64,000 nt of DNA from Collinsella sp. An307 (GTDB taxonomy: Bacteria; Actinomycetota; Coriobacteriia; Coriobacteriales; Coriobacteriaceae), in NCBI RefSeq assembly GCF_002161805.1, contig NZ_NFIP01000009.1:1-64000 (forward strand). The letters are read 5' to 3'. The position numbers were made by a program, and so were the translations under genes. How positions within the stretch are numbered: position 1 is the first letter of the stretch; each line of letters begins with the position of its first letter. The notes below the pieces were generated by a model. The model made no database searches and was not told the origin of the DNA. It was given only the letters and a program-made list of their open reading frames with translations. Positions 43,516 through 51,751 of the stretch are shown in pieces.

Positions 43516-44376
43516 ATGAAGGTCACGGTTCTGTTAGAGAACGCCACGCCCACGAGCCGCCTTGCCGCGCGGCACGGCCTTGCGCTTTGGGTCGAGGCGG
43601 CGGGCCGGCGCATCCTCTTTGATATGGGGCCGGACGCTGCGTTTTTGGCTAATGCCGAGGAGCTCGGCATCGATGCGGCCACGGCGGATGCCGTAGTGCT
43701 CTCCCACGGTCACGCCGATCACGGCGGTGGCCTCGGCGCATACCTTGCAGCGGCGGACGCACGCAGCGCGCAAGTGCCGATCTTTGTGCGCGCCCATGCC
43801 TTTGACGTGCATCTTTCGGGCTCGGGGGAGCGCCGCCACGCCATCAGCCTCGACCCCGCGCTTGCAGGCGCGGCGCGCCTTGTGACGGTTACAGAAGATG
43901 CCCTCGACATCGCGCCTGGCCTCACGCTGTTTGCGACGACGGCTCGCCCGCATCCGGAGCCCGCCTCCAACGCTCGGCTCTTTGCCGTGCCGGCCGGCAC
44001 GTCGGCAGATGCCGCAGGCGCGGAGGTTGTTGCAGATGACTTCTCCCACGAGCAGAGCCTGCTCGTGCGCGAGGGTGGGCGCACGGTCCTCATATCCGCC
44101 TGCTCGCACGCGGGCATCCTGAACATCATGGACGAGGCCGAGCGTCTGGCGGCCAGGCCGCTCGATGTGGTTGTTGCCGGCTTTCACCTTATGGCGCCCT
44201 CGGCGCTGGGCACGGCGGATGATGCGACGGTGCGCGCCCTCGCCCGAGAGCTCGCCGCGCACCCCGCACGTTACTTCACATTCCATTGCACCGGGCTCGC
44301 CGCGTACAGCGTTCTGCGCGACGAGCTTGGCCCGCGCGTAAGCTACCTCGCCTGCGGTTCTACGGTCGAGCTCTAG
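43516..44376 (+). CDS. metallo-beta-lactamase fold hydrolase
   Basis: A 286-residue MBL-fold protein. The metal motif is HGHADHGGG (about residues 64-72), and further ligands are probably in SACSHAGILN near 196 and the late HCTGLAAYSV (about 257). The start ENATPTSRLAARHGLALWVEA fits the group of dihydropteridine-phosphate-like or general MBL hydrolases rather than beta-lactamases. It is cytoplasmic. The gene is divergent from the histidine phosphatase gene, with about 70 bases between. AAAGGGGAGCGC precedes the start. The reaction is unknown. Confidence 0.85.
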   Translation: MKVTVLLENATPTSRLAARHGLALWVEAAGRRILFDMGPDAAFLANAEELGIDAATADAVVLSHGHADHGGGLGAYLAAADARSAQVPIFVRAHAFDVHLSGSGERRHAISLDPALAGAARLVTVTEDALDIAPGLTLFATTARPHPEPASNARLFAVPAGTSADAAGAEVVADDFSHEQSLLVREGGRTVLISACSHAGILNIMDEAERLAARPLDVVVAGFHLMAPSALGTADDATVRALARELAAHPARYFTFHCTGLAAYSVLRDELGPRVSYLACGSTVEL

Positions 44377-44453
44377 CTTGGCGCCTAGACTACGGAGCGC
44401 TCGGCAGCTCGAGCGTAGGGAGCCCGGCCCCAAGCGCTCGGCCCCTCGGCGCC

Positions 44454-45422
44454 TTAGCGCCAGAGCCCTTTGCGCTTGAAGACGTAGGCCGCTCCAACGC
44501 AGGCAACGACGGTGATAACGGTCGGCAAGATCCAGCTGTCGCCGCCCGCGCCGGCAAGCGGCAGCGTGACGTTCATGCCAAAGAAGCCAAACACCATGTT
44601 GGGGATTGCCATCACGATGGTGATGACCGTGAGCACCTTCATGACGATGTTCAGGTTGTTGGAGATCACGCTCGCGTAGGCGTCCATCGTGCCCGAGAGG
44701 ATGTTCGAGTAGATGTTGCACATCTCCTGCGCCTGATGGACCTCGATCATGACGTCTTCCATCAGGTCCTGATCGTCCTCGTACAGGGTGATGATGTGCC
44801 CATGCTGAATCTTATTGAGCGTGACCTCGGCCGATTTAAGCGAGGTCGAGAAATAGACGAGCGACTTTTCGAGCGAGAGCATCTGCAGGAGCTCTTCGTT
44901 GCGCATCGAGCCGTAGAGGCGCTGTTCGGTGGCGGTGGAGAGGTTGTCGATGCGGCGCAGGTGCACAAGGTAGCTCTGCGAGATGCGTAGCAGCATCTGC
45001 AGCAGAAAGCGGGTGCGCAGGCGCGTATTGAGGCCGCGCACGCGCCCGGCCGCCATGTCGGCGACGATCGCGTTCTCGTCTAGGCTCACCGTGACCACGA
45101 GGCTCTTCTCGGGCAGCGAGAAAAACGAGATAGGCAGCGTCGTGTACTGCAGCATCGTGGGGTCTTGCATGTCCTCGGCATCCTCGGCGCAGGGGTAGTC
45201 GACGATGATGAGGGCCTGGTTGACGTCGTCGTCGTAGTCGATGTGGGAGGTCTCCTCCTCGTCGAGGGCGGAGCGCACAAACTCGGGCAGAACGCCGATC
45301 TCGTCTTCCAGCCAACGACGTTCTTCGTCCGTGGGCGCGACGACGTTGATCCACGCGCCGGGCTCGGGCGCCTCGATAAGCGAGGTGATGCCATTGAGGT
45401 CGGTCTTGTAGCAGGTAATCAC
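44454..45422 (-). CDS. CorA-family magnesium/divalent ion transporter
   Basis: This 322-residue protein is of the CorA family. It has a long N-terminal cytoplasmic domain and two C-terminal membrane helices. The first of them ends with the GMN signature in FGMNVTLPLAG (about residue 290), which forms the ion pore. Preceding helices form the stalk (MRNEELLQMLSLEKSLVYFSTSLK). It should transport Mg2+, Co2+ or related ions as a pentamer. GTG at 45422 with AAAGGAGG at five bases is preferred over the ATG at 45509, which lies in non-conserved sequence. It is convergent with the MBL-fold gene. Confidence 0.92.
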   Translation of the reverse strand: MITCYKTDLNGITSLIEAPEPGAWINVVAPTDEERRWLEDEIGVLPEFVRSALDEEETSHIDYDDDVNQALIIVDYPCAEDAEDMQDPTMLQYTTLPISFFSLPEKSLVVTVSLDENAIVADMAAGRVRGLNTRLRTRFLLQMLLRISQSYLVHLRRIDNLSTATEQRLYGSMRNEELLQMLSLEKSLVYFSTSLKSAEVTLNKIQHGHIITLYEDDQDLMEDVMIEVHQAQEMCNIYSNILSGTMDAYASVISNNLNIVMKVLTVITIVMAIPNMVFGFFGMNVTLPLAGAGGDSWILPTVITVVACVGAAYVFKRKGLWR

Positions 45423-45713
45423 GGGGACCTCCTTTGCGGTTTCTGCGCGCCGCGCACGGGCGGCGCCGCGATAGGTCTTTGCCGCAGCTGGCAGCAGACG
45501 ATACCGCAAACCGGCGGTCGGCGGCGCTACTTCGCGTAAAACGCAGAGAGCTCTTACGGATTCCTTACCGTTTTGTGACGGTGCGTGATGAAGCTGTTGT
45601 TGTTGCGTGGCGCCGGGCGCTTGCCGGTATAGGCTGCCTCACGCTGGGCATATCGAGCGGTAGCAACTCTGCACGTCTGAGGGTCGCGGTGCGGCCGATG
45701 GGATCTGATAGCT

Positions 45714-46115
45714 ATGGCACAAGCAGGACGAAACGCGTATGGCGAGGAGATGCGCCGACGGGCCGTGCGCATCTTGAGCGAGGGCGCCGGGCATCGCTCG
45801 CTTGCGCGCGAGCTGGGCATTCCCGACGCTACGGCGCGCCAGTGGGCGCGCGCCTTTGCCGCGGGCGGTGAGGACGCGGTGATGAACGGCGGGTCACACC
45901 ACAGGGCATACGATTTTGAGACCAAGCTCGCCGTTGCGCGCGACCGTGTCGAGCGCGGTAAGTCGGTTCGCGAGGTCATGATTGCCCACGGGGTGACAAG
46001 CGAGTCCTCGGTAAAGATGTGGTGCCGCAAGTACCGCGACGGTGGCGCCGACGCGTTAGTGGAGAAGCGCCGTGGTCGGCGTCCTGCCAGCGGAGAGCGC
46101 CGCGACGACATCTAA
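45714..46115 (+). CDS. helix-turn-helix protein resembling IS3-family OrfA
   Basis: This 133-residue basic protein contains two helix-turn-helix units: residues about 10-55 (RRRAVRILSEGAGHRSLAREL, then DATARQWARAF) and about 65-110 (ETKLAVARDRVERGKSVREV). It resembles the OrfA (DNA-binding) half of IS3-type transposases. No OrfB with a DDE catalytic domain follows; instead a hairpin and the fprA gene come next. It may be an IS remnant or a domesticated regulator. The start at 45714 has no strong ribosome site. Codon use is normal for the chromosome. Confidence 0.6.
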   Translation: MAQAGRNAYGEEMRRRAVRILSEGAGHRSLARELGIPDATARQWARAFAAGGEDAVMNGGSHHRAYDFETKLAVARDRVERGKSVREVMIAHGVTSESSVKMWCRKYRDGGADALVEKRRGRRPASGERRDDI

Positions 46116-46140
46116 ATGATAGAAGCAATGTAGCGTTTAT

Positions 46141-46198
46141 GCGTAAACCCGCAACTGCCCTTCTAGCAGGAGGTTCGCGGGTTTGCGCGTGGTATGAT
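46141..46198 (+). promoter_or_regulatory. hairpin and extended -10 promoter before fprA
   Basis: GCGTAAACCCGC (46141-46152) and GCGGGTTTGCGC (46177-46188) form a 12-base stem with one wobble. Right after it is TGGTATGAT, an extended -10 with TATGAT at 46193-46198. The hairpin may end the upstream gene or regulate the promoter. Confidence 0.5.
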
Positions 46199-46262
46199 GG
46201 GTGCAAAGCAACCTCGCCGCGGCATGCGGCAACGCCGCCCGGGGCGGCAGAAAGGACGCGTC

Positions 46263-47447
46263 ATGCTTAACGCAATCGAGATCTCGCCCAAGGTCTGGTG
46301 GGTTGGCGGCATCGACTGGAACGAGCGCTCGTTCCACGGCTACACCACCGAGCGTGGCATCACCTACAACGCCTACCTCATCATGGACGAGACCATCACC
46401 CTTATCGACACGGCCAAGGCCACGTTTACCGATGAGTTTTTCCAGCGCATCAGCCAGGTGGTCGACCCCGCCAAGATCGGCCTTGTGGTTACCAATCACG
46501 TGGAGATGGACCATTCCGGGAGCCTCCCCAAGATCCACGAGCTCGCGCCCAACGCCCGCCTGGTGGCGAGCGGCCCCGCCGGCGTGAACGAGATTCGCGC
46601 CCACTACGGCATTGAGGTCGAGGGTGTGAAGACCGGCGATTCCGTCTCCATCGGCGAGCGCACGCTCCACTTTGTGCAGACGCCCATGGTGCACTGGCCG
46701 GACAACATGGTCACCTGGTGCCCCGAGGACGGCATCCTCTTCTCCAACGATGCCTTTGGCCAGCACTTTGCCTCGACCAAGCGCTTCGATGACGAGAACG
46801 ACCTCTGCGAGGTCTTCAAGCAGGCCAAGAAGTACTACGCCAACATCGTGTGGCCCTACGGCGCTCAGGTGCAAAAGGCGCTTGGCGCTCTCGGCGGGCT
46901 CGACATCAAGCTCATCGCCCCGTCGCACGGTGTCATCTGGCGCAGCAACATCGCCAAGATTCTCGAGAAGTATCAGGCGTGGAGTACCTATCAGACCGAG
47001 GAGAAGGCCGTGGTGGTCTTTGACTCCATGTGGCACTCCACCGAGTCTATGGCGCGCGAGATCGTGGACGCCTTCATCCGCGAGGGTGTGCCGGCCGAGC
47101 TCATCGACGTCAAGCACACCCACATCTCCGACATCATGCTCGAGCTGTGCGACGCGCGCTACGTTGCCTGCGGCTCGCCCACGCTCAACTCCAACATGAT
47201 GCCCACCATGGCGAGCTTCCTCACCTATATGCGCGGTCTCTCGCCGGTGAACACGCAGCGCATCGGCATCGCGTTTGGTTCCTACGGTTGGGCGCCGCTT
47301 GGTCCCAAGCAGGTCTACACCGAGATGGAGAACATGAAGTTCAACATGGCGTGCCCGGTCGTGGCGCAGCAGTGGATCCCCAGCGAGGAGAACCTCACTG
47401 CGCTGCAGGAGACGGTGGCCAAGGTCATCGAGGACGCCCGCGCTTAG
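46263..47447 (+). CDS. flavodiiron protein (FprA family)
   Basis: A 394-residue flavodiiron protein. The first 250 residues are an MBL-like domain with the diiron ligands in NHVEMDHSG (about residues 79-87), SNDAFGQHF and SHGVIW; the last 140 residues are a flavodoxin domain (VVVFDSMWHSTESMAREIVDAF, then SFGSYGWA-type loop as AFGSYGW). It reduces oxygen to water or nitric oxide to nitrous oxide, protecting anaerobes. The start at 46263 has AAAGGACGCG upstream. It is a single gene with its own promoter. A repeat that resembles the fabH-fabK one follows. There is no rubredoxin domain, so an external electron donor is needed. Confidence 0.93.
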   Translation: MLNAIEISPKVWWVGGIDWNERSFHGYTTERGITYNAYLIMDETITLIDTAKATFTDEFFQRISQVVDPAKIGLVVTNHVEMDHSGSLPKIHELAPNARLVASGPAGVNEIRAHYGIEVEGVKTGDSVSIGERTLHFVQTPMVHWPDNMVTWCPEDGILFSNDAFGQHFASTKRFDDENDLCEVFKQAKKYYANIVWPYGAQVQKALGALGGLDIKLIAPSHGVIWRSNIAKILEKYQAWSTYQTEEKAVVVFDSMWHSTESMAREIVDAFIREGVPAELIDVKHTHISDIMLELCDARYVACGSPTLNSNMMPTMASFLTYMRGLSPVNTQRIGIAFGSYGWAPLGPKQVYTEMENMKFNMACPVVAQQWIPSEENLTALQETVAKVIEDARA

Positions 47448-47454
47448 TTGCACA

Positions 47455-47471
47455 TTTGGGGACGGGTTCAA
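47455..47471. repeat. REP-like element after fprA
   Basis: TTTGGGGACGGGTTC, followed by AAAACG, closely resembles the arms of the repeat between fabH and fabK. It lies eight bases after the fprA stop. Confidence 0.45.
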
Positions 47472-47647
47472 AACGTGCACACGCGCCCATAAGCGCTAGC
47501 GCATGCGGGGGAGTGGCAAGCGCCGCTCCCCCGTTTTGGTTACCGTAAGGTCTCAGGTGCGCTTCGGGCCCTGCCCGCGCTGGGCTTCGGCCTACAATGA
47601 AACGGCGGAGCGCCGTTGCGCGTCGCAACGTGATAGGAAGGGGCCCC

Positions 47648-48847
47648 ATGATCAACGAGCAGATGTACGCCTACGGAGCGGAGAGCTCCAAGATTCGCGA
47701 GATCTTCTCTTACGCCTGCGCGCGCAAGGCAGAGATCGGCGCCGAGAACGTGTTCGATTTTAGCCTGGGCAACCCCTCCATCCCCGCGCCCGATGCGGTG
47801 CGCGAGAGCATCGAGCGTTCGCTTGCCGAGGTGCCCGCCGCGGAGCTTCACGGCTACACGCCGGCGCCCGGCCTGCCGGCGGCGCGCGAGGCGGTTGCGG
47901 CCTCGCTCAACCGGCGCTTTGGTACCGCCTACACCGCCGCGGACGTTTTCATGACGGTGGGCGCCGCGGCATCGGTCTCGTGCACGCTGCGCGCCGTCAC
48001 CTGCCCGGGTGACGAGATCATCGTTATCGCGCCCTACTTTCCCGAGTACCGCGTGTGGATTGAGACGGCAGGCGCGACCTGCGTTGAGGTCCCGGCGGAC
48101 CAGGAGACGTTCCAGATAGATCCGGCAGCGGTCGCTGCGGCCATCACACCACGCACCGCCGCGGTCATTATCGACTCGCCTAACAACCCCACCGGCGCCA
48201 TCTACCCGCGCGAGACGCTCCAAGCGCTCGCCGCCGAGCTTGAGCTCGTCAACCAAGCGCGCGAGCAACAGCTGGGGCACCCGCAGCCCGTCGTTCTCAT
48301 TTCCGACGAGCCCTACCGCGAGATCACCTACGGCGCGGAGGTCCCCTGGGTGCCGGCGCTCTACGAGCACACGGTGGTCTGCTACTCCTACAGCAAATCG
48401 CTTTCGCTTCCCGGCGAGCGCGTGGGCTGGATTCTGGTCCCGCAGGTAAGCGAGGGCGCCCGCCGCGTTATGGCGGCAGTTGCCGGCGCGGCGCGGGCGC
48501 TCGGTTTTGTCTGCGCCCCGGCACTCTTCCAGCGCGTGGTCATCGACTGCGTGGATACGCCCACCGATGTGGAGGCTTACGCCCGCAACCGCCGCATGCT
48601 CACGCAAGCGCTTGCCGAGGCGGGCTACACCTATGTGGAGCCCGACGGCGCCTTCTACCTGTGGGTGCGTGCGCTGGAGCCCGATGCGGAGGCCTTCTGC
48701 GAGCGGGCGCGCGCCTTTGAGCTTTTGCCGGTACCGAGCGACAGCTTTGGCGTGGGCGGCTGGGTGCGCGTGGGCTACTGCGTGGCCCCCGAGACCATCG
48801 AGCGCTCGCTTCCCGCGTGGCGCGCCCTTGCGGAGAGTTACCGCTAG
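47648..48847 (+). CDS. class I/II pyridoxal-phosphate aminotransferase
   Basis: This 399-residue enzyme is a fold-type I aminotransferase. The PLP-binding Lys is in SYSKSLSLPGERVGW (about residue 260); the conserved NNPTG is in SPNNPTGAIYP (about 180-190), with DEPYREI and the end box FYLWVRA as further markers. It transfers amino groups between amino and keto acids. The specific substrate (aspartate, aromatic or other) is not visible. The ATG at 47648 has AAGGGGCC upstream and the family begins at MINEQMYAYG. It is followed by a PHP gene. No operon partners point to a pathway. Confidence 0.92.
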   Translation: MINEQMYAYGAESSKIREIFSYACARKAEIGAENVFDFSLGNPSIPAPDAVRESIERSLAEVPAAELHGYTPAPGLPAAREAVAASLNRRFGTAYTAADVFMTVGAAASVSCTLRAVTCPGDEIIVIAPYFPEYRVWIETAGATCVEVPADQETFQIDPAAVAAAITPRTAAVIIDSPNNPTGAIYPRETLQALAAELELVNQAREQQLGHPQPVVLISDEPYREITYGAEVPWVPALYEHTVVCYSYSKSLSLPGERVGWILVPQVSEGARRVMAAVAGAARALGFVCAPALFQRVVIDCVDTPTDVEAYARNRRMLTQALAEAGYTYVEPDGAFYLWVRALEPDAEAFCERARAFELLPVPSDSFGVGGWVRVGYCVAPETIERSLPAWRALAESYR

Positions 48848-48941
48848 AAGCGCACTCACGCCTCCGCGCGCCCGCATACGTGAGACAATAGCGGCGGCCC
48901 GCGCACGCGGGTACATGGCCCATCGCGGGAAGGACGGTACC

Positions 48942-49739
48942 GTGCCTTACACCATCGCTGGCGATATCCACACCCACACACTGGCCTCGCGCCACGCCTA
49001 CGCGACCATCAGCGAGAACGTCGCCGCCGCGCGCGCCGCCGGGGTCGAGGTGCTGGGCTCGACCGACCACTTCAGCATGATGCTCTACCCCGAGCAGCAC
49101 ATCCGCAACTTTCAGTTCTTCATCAACCAGGGCATCTGGCCGCGCGAGTGGGACGGCGTCACGGTGCTGCACGGTGCCGAGGTGGACATCGTCTCCCTTG
49201 CGGGCACGTTCTTTGGGCAGGACATCCCCTGTCCCGAGGGCATCGTTGGCCATCTCAATCGCCCCGGCAGCACGCTGTTTGACATCGTGACCCGCGACCT
49301 CGACTACCTCATTGCGAGCGTGCACAACGGCATGTTTGCCGACGGCGCCACCGTCGCCCAGACCACGGCCATGTACACCGCCGTGCTGGAGAGCCCACGC
49401 GTGCTCGTGCTTGGCCATGCAGGCCGCTCCGGTATTCCCTTTGATATTGACGAGGTGCTCACCGTTGCGCGTGAGAACCACAAGCTTATCGAGATCAACA
49501 ACCACAGCCTCGAGAGCAGGCGCCACCATGACGTCTGCCAAAAGATCGCCGAGCGCGCTGCCGAGCTCGGTGTGGGCATTGTGGTGTCGAGCGACGCGCA
49601 CATCGCGCCTGCCATCGGTAAGTTCCCGTGTGCCGAGCGCATGCTCGAGGAGATTCACTTCCCCGAGGAGCTCATCATGAATCGCGGCCGCGACGCGCTG
49701 CTTGGCGCCATGGCGGCAGCCGGGCTCGAGGTCAAGTAG
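48942..49739 (+). CDS. PHP-domain phosphoesterase
   Basis: This 265-residue protein is of the PHP superfamily. The metal motif HTHT is at about residues 10-13, followed by STDHF near 42, HGAEVDI near 75, and SSDAHI near 220. It is similar in length to YcdX-type phosphatases, whose trinuclear site uses these His and Asp residues. It may hydrolyse phosphate monoesters. GTG at 48942 has GGAAGGA before it and is preferred; an ATG at 48915 is possible. It lies 90 bases before an FmdE-type gene. The substrate is unknown. Confidence 0.88.
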   Translation: MPYTIAGDIHTHTLASRHAYATISENVAAARAAGVEVLGSTDHFSMMLYPEQHIRNFQFFINQGIWPREWDGVTVLHGAEVDIVSLAGTFFGQDIPCPEGIVGHLNRPGSTLFDIVTRDLDYLIASVHNGMFADGATVAQTTAMYTAVLESPRVLVLGHAGRSGIPFDIDEVLTVARENHKLIEINNHSLESRRHHDVCQKIAERAAELGVGIVVSSDAHIAPAIGKFPCAERMLEEIHFPEELIMNRGRDALLGAMAAAGLEVK

Positions 49740-49828
49740 GCTGACGGCCACGCACCCGGCGGACCCGGCGCATCCGACGCGCCGCACCGCCCGGCGCACC
49801 CGCCCCCGCGCCGCAAGAAAGGATCACC

Positions 49829-50428
49829 ATGCTCAAGCGAACTTTCGACGAGGACCTCGACCGCGCCATCGCCTTCCACGGTCACCTGTGTGGCGGGCAG
49901 ATCATCGGCACGCGCATGGCACGCCTTGCCCTTACCTACTTTGGTATCGAGGACACGGACACCTACCGTGACCTCGTCGCCTTTGTTGAGTGCGACCGCT
50001 GCCTCGCCGACGCGGTGATCTCGGTCGCCAATTGCCATCTGGGGCGCCGCCGCCTCAAGTGGTACGACTACGGCATCATGTCTGCAAGCTTCTTGGACCT
50101 GGCGAGCGGCCGCGCTATCCGCATCTCGCAGCAGCCCGATTCGCCGCACTGCCCCAAGGGGGAGGACATGCGCGCCTTCTACGCCCGCTTCTCGGACGCC
50201 GAGTTCTTCCGCGTTCACGAGGTGGAGCTTCCCGATTTTGCCGAGTACGACCTGCCGGGCAAGCCGCGCCAGACGCAGGTATGCGAGCGCTGCGGCGAGC
50301 GCATCCACGACGGTCGCGGCATCGAGCGTGACGGCCACGTGTACTGCCGCCGCTGCGCCGGCGAGCACGTGTACTATGTGGAAGGTGCCGAGCTTTCTGT
50401 GGACGACATCGTTGCAGGCGACGTCTGA
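49829..50428 (+). CDS. FmdE-family protein with C-terminal zinc finger
   Basis: A 199-residue protein. The first 130 residues are an FmdE domain, with HGHLCGG at about 18-24 and CDRC near 53-56, which could bind a metal or Fe-S cluster. The last 60 residues form a zinc finger with CERCGERIH and CRRCAGEH. FmdE proteins occur near molybdenum or tungsten formate or formylmethanofuran dehydrogenases, though their job is unclear. No such enzyme is encoded nearby. AGAAAGGATCACC precedes the start. The protein is cytoplasmic. It is followed by a lipase-like gene 15 bases later. Confidence 0.88.
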   Translation: MLKRTFDEDLDRAIAFHGHLCGGQIIGTRMARLALTYFGIEDTDTYRDLVAFVECDRCLADAVISVANCHLGRRRLKWYDYGIMSASFLDLASGRAIRISQQPDSPHCPKGEDMRAFYARFSDAEFFRVHEVELPDFAEYDLPGKPRQTQVCERCGERIHDGRGIERDGHVYCRRCAGEHVYYVEGAELSVDDIVAGDV

Positions 50429-50443
50429 GCCTTAAGGAGACCC

Positions 50444-51751
50444 GTGCGCCGCCACCCCTCGCATATAGCCACAGCACACCCGGTCCGCCAGGCGCTCGGC
50501 CGTCTGGTCCTCGCGGCCGGGCTCACGGTCCTCGTTATGATGCTCATCGGGGCCATCTCGCTCTACGTCCGCCACTGCCAGCGCACGCTCGGCGTCGGCG
50601 CGGTGGAGGGACCGGTGCTCAACGCCACGACCGCGTGGGGCGACGACCTTGCGCGCGCGGGGCGTTTCACGGCAAACATCGCCTTCACGGATTTTGCCGT
50701 GCCGGGCGACGGCGAGACCGAGATTGCGCTCACCTGGGACGACAACTGGTTTTTTGACGAGAGCACGGCATACAACCCCGAGCTTGCCTGCGCGGGCTCG
50801 GTGATTGCGAGCCTTGCCTATGCGGAGTCCGGCTACTACCAGGCGGATTCCGATTGCCTGCCCTATATGGAGCTCGGCCTGTCTGCGCTTGGCATGACCA
50901 ACATCTCCACCGATTCGTACCGCTACCGCAGCGAGGTGGTGGACGAGGTGCTGGGCTTGGTGACGCAAGAGGCGGACGGCGCGGCCTTTGGCATTGCCGA
51001 GAAGCGGATTGTGAGCAACGAGGGCGAGGAGCGCCAGCTCATTGTGGCGAGCATCCGCGGCAGCTACGGGTCGGAATGGCTGAGCAACCTCTCGGTCATG
51101 GGCGGGGAGGACCATCCCGGCTACACCGGTGCGGCTGACGAGGTCGCCCGCGCACTGGCGCCGCGCATCGAGCGCGCACAAGAGGCGGGTCTTGCTGTGG
51201 AGCTTCTGCTCGTGGGGCACAGCCGCGGCGGTGCAATCGCCAACTTGGTGGCCGCCCGCGCCGACGATGCCCTATTTGGGGACGGGGTCAATGTGCGCGC
51301 CTACACCTATGCCTCCCCGGCAACGACGCTTTCCGCCGATGCGGCATGCGCCCGCTACGCAAACATCTTCAACATCGCCAACCCGGCGGACATCATGACG
51401 CACCTGCCGCTCGAGGAGTGGGGATACGCGCGCTACGGGGTGGACGTTACGCTTCCCGGCGTGACGGACGCCGATTTTGCCGCTCGCTACGAAAAGATGC
51501 AGCGTACCTTTGAGCAGGTTATGGGCGCGACCTCGCCCTATAACCCCGACGACGAGCTTTTGATCGAGAGCCTTACCTCAGACATCGCCGGCCAGGTGAA
51601 GACGGTAGAGGAGCTCTACACGCCCGCCGGCGTGGCGTCGGTGGCGTCGACCGTTGCTTTGCGCGTGAGCCCGTGGGAGCTCCTGTACGCGCACTATCCG
51701 AGCGTCTACATCGCATGGCTTGCGAGCTTTGTGGGTACGCCCCAAAGCTAG
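50444..51751 (+). CDS. membrane-anchored lipase-like alpha/beta hydrolase
   Basis: A 435-residue protein with an N-terminal membrane anchor (about residues 20-45) that places the rest outside. The nucleophile is in LVGHSRGGAI (Ser at about residue 259), the usual G-x-S-x-G of lipases; the Asp is probably in NPADIMTHL near 313, whose His may complete the triad. The middle has no further family marks. It begins with a GTG 15 bases after the FmdE-type gene, with AAGGAGACCC upstream. The last bases overlap the convergent methyltransferase gene by four bases. A role in lipid or ester breakdown is likely but untested. Confidence 0.8.
   Translation: MRRHPSHIATAHPVRQALGRLVLAAGLTVLVMMLIGAISLYVRHCQRTLGVGAVEGPVLNATTAWGDDLARAGRFTANIAFTDFAVPGDGETEIALTWDDNWFFDESTAYNPELACAGSVIASLAYAESGYYQADSDCLPYMELGLSALGMTNISTDSYRYRSEVVDEVLGLVTQEADGAAFGIAEKRIVSNEGEERQLIVASIRGSYGSEWLSNLSVMGGEDHPGYTGAADEVARALAPRIERAQEAGLAVELLLVGHSRGGAIANLVAARADDALFGDGVNVRAYTYASPATTLSADAACARYANIFNIANPADIMTHLPLEEWGYARYGVDVTLPGVTDADFAARYEKMQRTFEQVMGATSPYNPDDELLIESLTSDIAGQVKTVEELYTPAGVASVASTVALRVSPWELLYAHYPSVYIAWLASFVGTPQS

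Noticed and set aside
51275-51290. A third copy of TTTGGGGACGGGGTC in the lipase-like gene
   Set aside because: It encodes LFGDGVNV in a conserved part of the protein and has no second arm, so it is likely a coincidence of codons.
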